Source: Zygnema cylindricum (taxonomy: Eukaryota; Streptophyta; Zygnematophyceae; Zygnematales; Zygnemataceae). From it: a stretch of DNA of 32,036 nucleotides. Below, in pieces: positions 1 through 9,100 of this stretch. The DNA lies in contig JBBHKE010002553.1 of NCBI GenBank assembly GCA_037447655.1, positions 58,706 to 90,741 on the forward strand, in the 5' to 3' direction. The translations under genes were made by a program, and so were the position numbers. Each line of letters begins with the position of its first letter. Position 1 is the first letter of the stretch. The notes beneath the pieces were generated by a model that was not told where the DNA came from, ran no database searches, and saw nothing but the letters and a program-made list of their open reading frames with translations.

Positions 1-840
1 TTGACAGACCCAGGATGTGATCGTGGTACCTACCGTTTGTGAAGCTAGCTGGTAACGGTTAGCTTAAACGTACACGTCTAATATCGGTGTTAAGACAAAT
101 AGGGTTAGACATATATAAATTGTGAAGCGTGAACTAATTCATTTAATTGGAATTATAGACGTCGCGCATGGATACAGTTTTGTAAAGTACAGAATAGGGT
201 ACGGTTGCGAAACAAATCCCAGGCATTTTGTTTCGACAGCGAAATAAATATCACACAATGATTGATGAAGACTACAATTAAAACGCGGTTTTGATTCGAC
301 AGCCGCGAAAAATTTCGAGATTGCGGAATAGGATTTTGGCAGTTTTCGGTCACTGCCACATCGACTGACACGTGGCAGGACCACATTAGATTACGGCATC
401 TTTGGGGATTACAGGTAAGAATCCACATATGACATGTGTCGACAGGTTGGCCATGTCGTAGAATGGTCATACAGAAAGTACATCGATACGTGTACCTTTT
501 TGTACGACACTGTATTTTTATTGGTGTCGTACTTGTGTAGATAGAGTTTTAGAGAGAGATAGGACTTAGGAAAATTTGGTAGATATGACCCTCTCTCCCA
601 GAAAGCTTTTGTACAAAAGGTCAACTTTGACCCTTCATAACTTACTACTCTGGGGAGAAAATTCAGAAATTCTTTTTGCTATAGACTCAGGAGAGTCTTC
701 CCTTCATACTGGTGAAGGTGGGCAGTTTTTGTCTGCCAGTATGGCAGTTATTCATGCTGAAAAACAAAGGGGTCACGGTTATCCTAGAGGCTTCGTGTGA
801 GCTGCCTACTCTGAGGACTTATGGAGGTCTCAAAGTTCCA
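1..840 (+). repeat. 5' LTR of element A (3' 840 bp only)
   Basis: It aligns along its whole length with 4229-5071. It ends in gttcca exactly against the primer-binding site, as an LTR should. It holds the conserved U3 T-arm-like motif (about 2-35), a G-box tgacacgtggca (366-377), and a 9-bp inverted repeat GTACGACAC/GTGTCGTAC (502-510 and 524-532). A GAGAGAGATAGG tract follows shortly before the LTR 3' part. Small ORFs here (139-384 and 153-470 minus, 576-800 plus) lie wholly in LTR sequence and show no protein-family features. Confidence 0.92.
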
Positions 841-855
841 GGTTATGGGCCCACC
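841..855 (+). other. Primer-binding site of A, half-tRNA-iMet type
   Basis: GGTTATGGGCCCACC directly abuts the LTR end. It is the reverse complement of the anticodon stem-loop of initiator tRNA-Met (…GGTGGGCCCATAACC…, CAT anticodon), not of a tRNA 3' CCA end. Drosophila copia and yeast Ty5 are primed this way. The tRNA comparison is from memory. Confidence 0.85.
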
Positions 856-1019
856 CTCTAGGGTGCCCATCTTTAATAAAAATGGCTTCATATACTAGGA
901 GAGTATGATGACACGATCTCTATGTGAGAAAAGGTTTTGGGGAATAGTGAGTGGACGGGTGAGGCGTCCATCCACTCTTAGCATCCCTCCAAGGTTAAGA
1001 GGAAGTAGATACACTAGAG

Positions 1020-1770
1020 ATGCATCCATCTCCAACGGAGGAGACAAAGGAAGGGGAGGTAGTGGATAAAGGAAAGGAGAAAGAGACGATCACACTGATA
1101 GTAACCCGTTCGGCATTCATGTCACATATTTTGAGGATCGAAGAGAATGATATCAATACATTAGACTACAACAATATGGCGGCAAAGCACTTCATCCTCC
1201 GCCATCTTACTCAAGGGTTTGCATCTCCTCATTTCCAAGTAGAGAGGGCATCCGATCTTTGGGTGGCTCTTATAGAGATGTACCAAAATGGTACTATTCA
1301 GCAATAGCAGTTGGCTGATCAAAAAATTAACACATAAGTATACAATGGGGGGAAGATGTTGGATTTTTGTAATGAGCTCCCAACACTTTTCATAAAGCTA
1401 GAGAATGCTGGACATATGGAAACAGAAAAGATGAATGTTAATTGTTTGCTTATGAAGTTACTTGATGAGTTCGAGAACATAGTCAACCGTGTGCAAGACT
1501 TGCCAGACTCAAGGTGGATATGGAATTCAGTGCTAAGGATGATTCTCGTTTGGGAGAACACGATTGAGATCCGAAGGGGAGGAAAGAGTTGGCAAGCCTT
1601 GGAAGCTAGGACTGATTAGAGAAACTACGATTCTAGGAAATCGGTCAGAAATTATAGAGGGGCTGAAAAAATCAGACTGAGGAGTTAGGACCATTGGCTC
1701 CCAAAGGTTTGTGTCATTTTTGTAAGAAACCAAGGCACTATATGGCGGAGTGCATTAAGCCAACCAAACT
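1020..1770 (+). pseudogene. gag: copia gag (nucleocapsid/capsid) pseudogene of A
   Basis: Gag would form the virus-like particle and bind element RNA. The frame starts with an ATG at 1020 and reads MHPSPTEETKEGE, then the capsid-like region (AAKHFILRHLTQ, KMLDFCNELPTLF, LLMKLLDEFENIV). The same landmarks occur in element C (AAKNFILRHLTQA, FIMKLPDEFENIV). In-frame stops occur at 1305-1307, near 1332-1334 and at 1617-1619. The zinc knuckle is then found in another frame at 1712-1753: CHFCKKPRHYMAEC, a CX2CX4HX4C motif with the usual Gly before His replaced by Arg. At least one frameshift and three stops make this a pseudogene. Confidence 0.9.
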
Positions 1771-1944
1771 TCGATTAAAGGAGGGGCAGATCGGTGGACC
1801 TCTAAATAAAATAAAAAGGCTTTTGTGACTAAGGTACACAAGGAGGAATCTGAAGACGAGGACGGTGAGCTCTTGTTGGATAAGGAGTTGGAGGCAAAGA
1901 CCAGGTTCAAAATTCCTTGAAAGCAAAATTGTGCTTTTGGAGGT

Positions 1945-2199
1945 TTGAAAGGTGATGGAGGTTGGATTGTGGAATCCGCTGCCTCCATGCACATGTGTAA
2001 GGATAAACACTTGTTCACTAAGTTGAGAAAGATTCCCACCATAGAGATAGAGTATGGGGAGGGAGGAGTAGTCACTACTAATATGGTTGGATTAGTAGAT
2101 TTGAGAGTCATAGTGGAGGGAAAGACATCCATTGTAACATTCTCTGATGTGTTGTTTATTCCAGAGTTGAATAAAACCTCATCTCAACGTCTATGTTAG
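1945..2199 (+). pseudogene. pol: copia protease pseudogene of A, active site lost
   Basis: This is the pepsin-type protease segment that would cleave Gag-Pol. It reads GGWIVESAASMHMCKDK, then LFTKLRKIPTIEIEYG and IVTFSDVLFIPELNK, matching element C (IIDSGASIHMCRDK). The catalytic DSG is changed to ESA, so the protease should be dead even if translated. A 1-nt frame change near 2175 moves the reading frame from here into the integrase part. Confidence 0.88.
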
Positions 2200-3350
2200 A
2201 TGATAAGGGTTTTGGGACTTGCACTAGGAAGGGAACCTTTACTGTTAGCTTTGAGGAGGTAGTTTAATTCACTGCTCAAAAAGGTAGCCAAGGGATGTTT
2301 AGGCTAATTTTAAGCAATGAAAAGAAGAAACTTTACTATGCTCGTGTTCATGATTTTATGTTGTGGCATAAGAGGCTTGGGCATGTGCATTTAGATAAGT
2401 TGAAAGAAATGATAAAGATGGGAATAGTGGAAGGAATTTAGTTCAGAGAAAGTGAAAACCTTAGTGACTGTAGTGGTTGTGCTCAAGGTAAGGCACATAG
2501 ATTACCCTTTCCAAAAGAAGCCACTTATAAAGGGGAAAAAGTGTTAGACTTGGAACACACTGATATTTGGGGACCGATCAAAGTGCCCTCACCTGGTGGT
2601 AAAAGATTTATGATGACAATCTCTAACGATTGGTCTCGATACTCTAGAGTGCATTTTTTGAAAAATATATCAGAGGCCCAACAGGTTTTTAAAAAATATA
2701 ACGCATGGAGTGAGAAACTCCATGAAACCTGTATTAAGAGTGTAAGGAGTGATAATGGGGGAGAGTATACCTCTTATCAGTTTGAGGATTTTCTGAGAGA
2801 AGAAAGATTGCAACACCAAAAGACAATTCCTGAAAATCCTGAGCAGAATGGTGTAGCCGAGAGGTTAAATAGAACACTAAGTGATAGTGCCAGAAGTATG
2901 CTCTCTCATAAAAAGATAGGAAAGAGATTTTGGGCCGAAGTTATGAACTTTGCAAATTATCTCAAGAATAGAGTTCTTGATTTGGTAGTAAAAGGCCAAA
3001 TTCTTTATGAGAGATGGACCGGCCGAAAACCAGATGTTTCACACTTAATGGTTTTCTGTTGTCAAGTATTCAGCCTAGACACAGATCGGTCAAATTGGAA
3101 GTTGGATCTGAAAAGAAAACGAGGATATTTGCTAGGATATGATGAAGATGTAAAAGGATATAGAGTCTTTAATTTCAAGAGAGAAGATATAATCCTAGTA
3201 AAGCATCTAGTGGTCATGAATGAACGGAAATCTATAGATCCCTTTGAGCATACAAAGACAGTCAAAATCAGATTTGAGTCAAAAAATTCTGATGACTTTG
3301 AGCTTCCTAGCTATCGAAGTTTTCAAGAAGATGATGATCTTGCAGGTTAA
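2175..3350 (+). pseudogene. pol: copia GAG-pre-integrase and integrase (DD35E) pseudogene of A
   Basis: The frame first gives the HHCC zinc-binding segment (WHKRLGHVH … CSGCAQGKAH, about 2360-2492), interrupted by two in-frame stops (within 2260-2270 and near 2438-2440). The integrase core is then open from about 2441 to 3347. Its catalytic residues are all visible: Asp at 2562-2564 in EHTDIWGP, Asp at 2751-2753 in VRSDNGGEY, and Glu at 2859-2861 in NGVAERLNRT. The last two are 35 residues apart, the classic DD35E spacing. The copia-type C-terminal region follows (YLLGYDEDVKGYRVF, LVKHLVVMNERK). A TAA at 3348-3350 ends this frame. Confidence 0.92.
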
Positions 3351-3638
3351 AATCATACCAAGGAGGATTCAGCCGTGGAACCTCTAATACGAACTCCAAC
3401 CGAAGCGGAAGACGTGGTGAAAATAGACCTAGAATCGAAAGAGATGGGAGAAGTCGAAACTATTCGAAAGAATCCACGAGAGCCATCCATTTCGGCATCA
3501 AAGTTCGAGGGTGGAAAGAGTCGTAGTAAAAGAGTGCAGGAGAAACAAGTTAACAAGGTAACCAAAATGTATCATCTCGACGAACCCCAGACTTATGGTG
3601 AGGCGATGAAATGTCCTGAGAGGAACCGATGGAAGAAA
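3351..3638 (+). pseudogene. pol: Integrase/RT linker of A up to the RT deletion junction
   Basis: In the same frame as the integrase, after the stop at 3348-3350, this reads a low-complexity acidic linker and then NPREPSISASKFEGG, QEKQVNKVTKMYH and DEPQTYGEAM. These match element C just before its RT domain (LPSIPASEFEGG, DEPQSYSEAI). At about 3630-3638 homology jumps from the start of RT to the middle of RNase H, and the frame changes there, so the deletion length is not a multiple of three. Confidence 0.85.
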
Positions 3639-4009
3639 GCAAGCAGCAAAAGGTCATTGCTCTGTCCACCATGGAGGCTGAGTACATGGCCTCTTGCTTT
3701 GCTGTAAAAGAGTTAATGTGGGTCAAGTCTTTGCTTTGTGAACTTGGTCATCTTAAGAGTGGTGTTCAGAAAGTATTTTGTGACAATGAGGCAGCTATTG
3801 CCATTTCTGTTAATCCTAAACACCATTTTAAAGAAAAACATATGAACATTAGACTTAGCTTTGTTAGGGAAAAGGTAGAAGACAAAATAATCTGTTTAGA
3901 ATATAGACCAGATAGTGAAATGGTAGCATATATGATGACCAAACCTATGCCTTCCCCTAAGCTAATTTTTTGCAGGGAGAAGTGTGGTACGAAATTAAAA
4001 GGTGACTAG
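3629..4009 (+). pseudogene. pol: copia RNase H C-terminal half of A
   Basis: This reads SKQQKVIALSTMEAEYMAS, then ELMWVKSLLCELG, FCDNEAAIAIS, PKHHFKEKHMNIRLSFVREK and a terminal YMMTKPMPSPK. This is the standard end of a copia polyprotein. The Glu of MEAEY and Asp of FCDN are present, but the usual VADMMTKP Asp is Tyr (VAYMMTKP). The domain lacks its N-terminal half because of the internal deletion. The stop at 4007-4009 lies just before the polypurine tract. The ATG at 3629 is incidental. Confidence 0.9.
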
Positions 4010-4020
4010 AAAATAAGGGG
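4008..4020 (+). other. Polypurine tract of A
   Basis: agaaaataagggg immediately precedes the TG of the 3' LTR at 4021. The same motif (reverse complement ctccccttattttct) precedes the LTRs of elements B and C. It would prime plus-strand synthesis. Confidence 0.88.
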
Positions 4021-5071
4021 TGTGTAGAGATTAATGGTTTTTTTTAGTATTTTTTAGGTCTAAAATTAATTGCAGAAAAGAAGCCAAGGAAGTCTGCCTC
4101 TAACTCCTCTTATCAGCTCCCACACTTGTCGCAGTCACTGAAGGTTGAAGAGGGAGATAGAGCCATGGCTACATGTGCTATCCAGAGAGAGACATGTAGA
4201 TGTTTTAGTAGATTTACTAAAAGGGTAATTGACAGACCCAGGATTTTATCGAGGTACCTACCGTTTGTAAAGCTAGCTGGTAGCGGTTAGCTTAAACGTA
4301 CACGTCTAAGATCGGTGTTAAGACATATAGGGATTGACAAATATATAAATTGTGAAGCTTTAACTAATTCATTTAACTGGAACTATAGACGTCGCACATG
4401 GATACAATTTTGTAAAGTATGGAATACGGTACAATTCCGCAACGGATACTGCGCATTTTGTTGCGACATCGAAATAAATATCGTGCAACGATTTATGACG
4501 ACTACGATTAAAACCCAGTTTTGATTGGACGCCCACGAAGAATGCCGAGATCGCGAACATGATTTTGGCGGTTTTGGATCACCTCCACATCGACTGACAC
4601 GTGGCACGACCACATTGGATTACGGTATCTCTCGGGATTACAGGAAAGAATCTAGATATGACATGTGTCGACTGGTTGGCCATGTAGTAGAATGGTCGTA
4701 AAGAAAGTACACCGACTCCTGTACCTTTCTATACGACACATAATTTTGATCAGTGTCGTACTTTAGTAGATATAGTTTGAGAGAGAGATAGGACTTAGGA
4801 AAATTTGGTAAATAGGATCCTCTCTCCTACATAGCTTTTGTAGAAAAGGTAATCTTTGACCCTCCATAACTTACTGCTCTGGGGAGCAAATTCAGAGATT
4901 CTTGTTGCTATAGGCTTAGGGGAGTCTTACCTTCACAAGAGAAAATGTGGTCAAAGTTTATGTATGCCAGGGTGCTAGTTATTCTTTATGAAACACAAAG
5001 GGGTCAGGGTTATCGTAGAGGCTTTGTATGAGCTGCCTATTTTAAGGACCTATGGAGGTCTCAGAGTTGCA
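4021..5071 (+). repeat. 3' LTR of element A (1051 bp)
   Basis: It starts TGTGTAGAG right after the polypurine tract and ends …gttgca. The 843 bp from 4229 to 5071 align with window bases 1-840. It contains a U3 T-arm-like motif (4229-4265), a G-box tgacacgtggca (4595-4606), and an inverted repeat TACGACAC/GTGTCGTA (4732-4739 and 4753-4760). Two LTR-internal minus-strand frames (4369-4560 and 4383-4613) mirror those at 139-470 and are repeat-borne, not genes. Confidence 0.92.
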
Positions 5072-6120
5072 TTATTAGTCCGTGTAATTAGTCTTACCAC
5101 AGTTTTAGTTTGTATAATTAGTGTTAGTACAGCTATAAGTGTGTGTTGAATTTGGAAATCTTTAGTTCACTAGATAAGGCTATGAGGGGAGATTTATGAC
5201 TTAGAATATTTTCATCCAAGTCAGATTTACTACTGACCTCTAATAGTGTGAAAGTAGCAGGTAGACAGTAGAGTTTACTGTAGTACTGCAGGGACACGTG
5301 TAGACATTTTAAGACAGTGCAGGTATTCCGGAGTGACACCAACACCCACAGCCATGTGTCATTAATCATACAGGGGATTTTTTTGAATCAGACGGATGGA
5401 GACTAAGCCGAACATCCGGGAAAAGAGCGTAAGTGGACCGTTGATGCAAACCGAGTCGACGGACGCGATTCAAGTGGGGACCACAAGTGACTGACTGCGC
5501 CGTACGAACTCAGGATGTTTCGTACCATTTGACCAACAGACATTTGGACTGTTGTGAATAGTGCTAACTAGCACCGGCAACTTTTACCGTACGAACAATA
5601 TCTGTAAATATTTGGGAAACAAATATTTGTTGTTTAGCGCATTAGAAAATAGTGTTACATTAGTAGATTTGTTGCAGGTAGCAAACAGGGTTTAGGAAAG
5701 TACTTACGGAACAGTAAAGTACAGTTTAGTTAGTTTGTTAAAACATAGAACAAAACCATAGCATTGAGAACATATTTAGCAGGGATCAGTAGATACTCAC
5801 AATGAGGATATAGTTTAGGACTTAGTCAAAATTATGTATCCACTCTTGGGAATATAGTTTTTCTAAAGGCAGTTTATAAGAAACTTGCAAAGACTATTTC
5901 TTATGGTTGACTAAGTCAATTGATCTGAAACTTTGTGAGTTGTCAGTTTATTATAAGGTGTAACACTGTGCTGAATTTGGTGCTAAGTGGCTCTTTCAGT
6001 CACATTCTGTGTCAGCAGAAAGTTGGCTGTTGGAGAAGGTACTAGATAGCTTCTGTTGGTTTTATGCCTACTTCCACTACAACAGCTGGTCCTCAACCGG
6101 CAACGGTGGTTGTAGAACAA
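5072..6120 (+). other. Region L: non-coding leader-like sequence ending in a short ATG frame
   Basis: There is no convincing gene in this 1.05 kb. From about 5460 it is a diverged homologue of region R (about 26430-27215). Exact shared words are TAGGACTTAGTCA (5816-5828 and 26750-26762) and TCTGAAACTTTGTGAG (5924-5939 and 27043-27058). After the second word an ATG follows at nearly the same distance: 6066 here (MPTSTTTAGPQPATVVVEQQ, then stop) and 27187 in R. This looks like LTR U5/leader plus the start of a gag-like ORF of an unidentified element, or the 5' region of a gene family. The 40-bp array begins right where this frame reaches EQQ. Confidence 0.5.
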
Positions 6121-9100
6121 CAATAACAAGAATTGTTATCTAAATTACACAAACTGTTAGCGCTTATAGTAATTGTACCTAACTTACACAAACTGTTAGC
6201 AATAACACAATTGTTATCTGAATTACACAAACAGTCAGCGCTACCAGGAATTGTTATCCAACATACACAAACTGTTGGCGCTAACATGTATTGTAACCTA
6301 TTTTACGCAAACTGTTAATGATAACAGGCAAACTGTGAGCTCTTACAGGAATTGTTATCTAACTTACACAAATTGTTAGCGCTAACACGAAATATTATAT
6401 AAACTACACAAACTGTTAGCGCTAACAGGAATTGTTTTCTAAATTACAGAAAGTGTTAGCACTAACATGAATTTTTATCTAACTTACATAAATTGTTAGA
6501 GCTAATAGGTATTGATATCCTACCTACAAAAACTTTTAGCGCTAATACGAATTGTTACCTAACTTACACAAACTATTAGCGATAACATGAATTGTTATCT
6601 AACTTACACAAACTATTAGCGCTAACAGATTTTTTTATCTAACTTACACAAAGTTTGAGCAAAAATAGGAATTGTTATCCAACTTACACAAATTGTTAGC
6701 GGTAACAAGAATTGTTATCTAAATTACACAAACAGTTAACGCTAATTAGGGAAGGTCACCTAACTTACACAAACTGATAGAGCTAACAGGAATTGTTATC
6801 TAACTAACATAAACTGTTTGCGCTAACAGGAATTGTTATCTAACTTACCAAACTGTTTGCGCTAACATGAATTGTTATCCAACTTACACAAACTATTAGG
6901 GCTATCACGAATTGTTATGTATCTTATAAAAACTGTTAGTGCTAAAAAGAATTGCTATCCAACTTACACATAGTGTTAGCGCTAACATGAATTGTTACCT
7001 AAATTACACACACTGTTAGCGATAACATGAATTGTTATGTAACTTATATAAAGTGTTAGCGCTAACATTAATTGTTATCTAAATTACACAAACTCTTAGC
7101 GCTAACAGGATTTTTTTCTATATTACACAAACTATTAGTGCTAATAGGAATTGTTTTTCTAAATTACTCAATTTGTTAGCGCTTACAACAATTGTTATCC
7201 AAATTACAGAAACTGCTAGCAAAAAAAGGAATTGTTATCCAACTTACACAAACTGTTAGCGATAACAAGAATTGTTATCTAAATTACACAACGTGTTAGC
7301 CCTAACAAGAATAGTTATCCAACTTACACAAACTGTTAGCGCTAACAGGAATTGTTATCTAAATTACACAAAATGTTAGCGCTAACAGGAATTGTTATCT
7401 AACTTACATAAACTGTTAGATCTAATAGGTATTGTTATCCAACTTACACAAACTATTAGCGCTAATAAGATTTGTTTCCTAACTTACACAAACTATTAGC
7501 GATAACTGGAATTGTTATCTAACTTACACAAACTGTTAGCGCTAACAAGAGTTGTTACCTAAATTACACAAATTGTTAGCGCTAACAGAAATTGTTATCT
7601 AAAATGCACAAACTGTAAGGGATAACAAGAATTGTTATCTAATTATACAAACTGTTAGCGCTAAGAAGAATTGTTATCCAACTTACACAAACTGTTAGCG
7701 CTAACAAGAATTGTTATCTAACTTCCATAAACTGTTAGCGCTAACAAGAATTGTTATCCAACCTACAAAAACTGTTACCGCTAACACGAATTGTTACCTA
7801 ACTTACACAAACTGTTTGCGCTAACAGAATTTGTTATCTAACTTACATAAACTGTTAGCGCTAACAAGAATTGTTATCTTACTTACACAAACTATTAGCG
7901 CTAACAGGAATTGTTATCCAACTTACACATACTGTTAGCGTTAACAGGAATTGTTATCCAACTTACACAAACTCTTAGCACTAACAAGAATTGTTATCAA
8001 AATTACACAAACTGTTAGCACTAACAGGAATTTTCATCTAACTTACATAAACTAATAACGCTAACAGAAATTGTTATCCAACCTACAAAAACTGCTAGCG
8101 ATAACAAGAATTGTTATCTAACTTACATAAACTGTTAGCGCTAAAAAGAATAGTTATCCAACTTACACAACCTGTTAGCGATAACATTAATAGTAATCTA
8201 ACTTACACAAACTATTAGCGCTACTAGGTATTGTTATCCAACTTTAACAAACTATTAGCGCTAATTAGATTTGTTACCTAACTTACTCAAACTGTTAACG
8301 ATAACAGGAATTGTTATCTAACTTACACAAACAGTTAGCGCTAACATGAATTGTTATCTAAAATACACAAATTGTTAGCGCTAACACGAACTATTACCTA
8401 AATTACAAAATTGTTAGCGCTAACAGGAATTGTTATCTAAAATGCACAAACTATAAGCGATAACAAGACTGTTATCTAAATTACACAAACTGTTAGCGCT
8501 TACAAGAATTGTTATCCAACTTACACAAACTGTTAGCGCTAACATGAATTGTTATCTAACTTACATAAACTGTTAGCGCTAACAAGAATTGTTATCCAAC
8601 CTACAAAAACTGTTAGCGCTAACACGAATTGTTACCTAACTTACACAAAATGTTTGCGCTAACAGAAATTGTTATCTAACTTACATAAACTGTTAGCGCT
8701 AACACGAATTGTTATCTTACTTACACAAACTATTAGCGCTAACAGGAATTGTTATCTAACTTACACAAACTGTTAGCGCTAACAGGAATTGTTATCCAAC
8801 TTATACAAACTGTTAGCGCTTACAAAAATTGTGACCTAACTTACAGAATTGTTAGCAAAAACAGGAATTGTTATCTAAAATGCACAAACTGTAAGCGATA
8901 ACAAGAAGTGTTACCTAAATTACACAAATTGTTAGCGATAAAAGGAATTGTTTTCTAAATTGCACAAACTGTAAACGATAAGAAGAATTGTTTCCTAACT
9001 TACACAAACTGTTAGCGATAACAAGAATTGTTATCTAAATTACATATGGTGTTAGCCTTAAAAATAATAGTTATTTAACATACACAAAATGTTAGCCCTA

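Larger units (their letters stand above)
1..5071 (+). mobile_element. Ty1/copia LTR retrotransposon A, 5'-truncated by window edge, RT-deleted
   Basis: The element runs from a partial 5' LTR (1-840) through a primer-binding site (841-855), broken gag, protease and integrase, an RNase H remnant and a polypurine tract to a 3' LTR (4021-5071). Window position 1 aligns with 4229 inside the 3' LTR, so about 208 bp of the 5' LTR and the upstream target duplication lie outside. Gene order (gag, protease, integrase, [RT], RNase H) is that of Ty1/copia. Compared with element C, about 1.2 kb covering essentially all of RT is missing near 3630-3640. Several frameshifts and stops make it non-autonomous. 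The 5 bp after the element are ttatt, a candidate target duplication that cannot be confirmed. Confidence 0.93.

Noticed and set aside
5144-5160. TGTTGAATTTGG at 5144 as the start of another LTR
   Set aside because: It resembles the TGTTGA LTR starts, but I found no partner LTR, polypurine tract or target duplication, so the boundary is unsupported.
5133-6318. ORFs 5133-5369 (minus), 6093-6287 (minus) and 6133-6318 (plus) as genes
   Set aside because: Short, no motif. The last two arise from the first satellite units, whose reading frame cannot persist with a 40-bp period.
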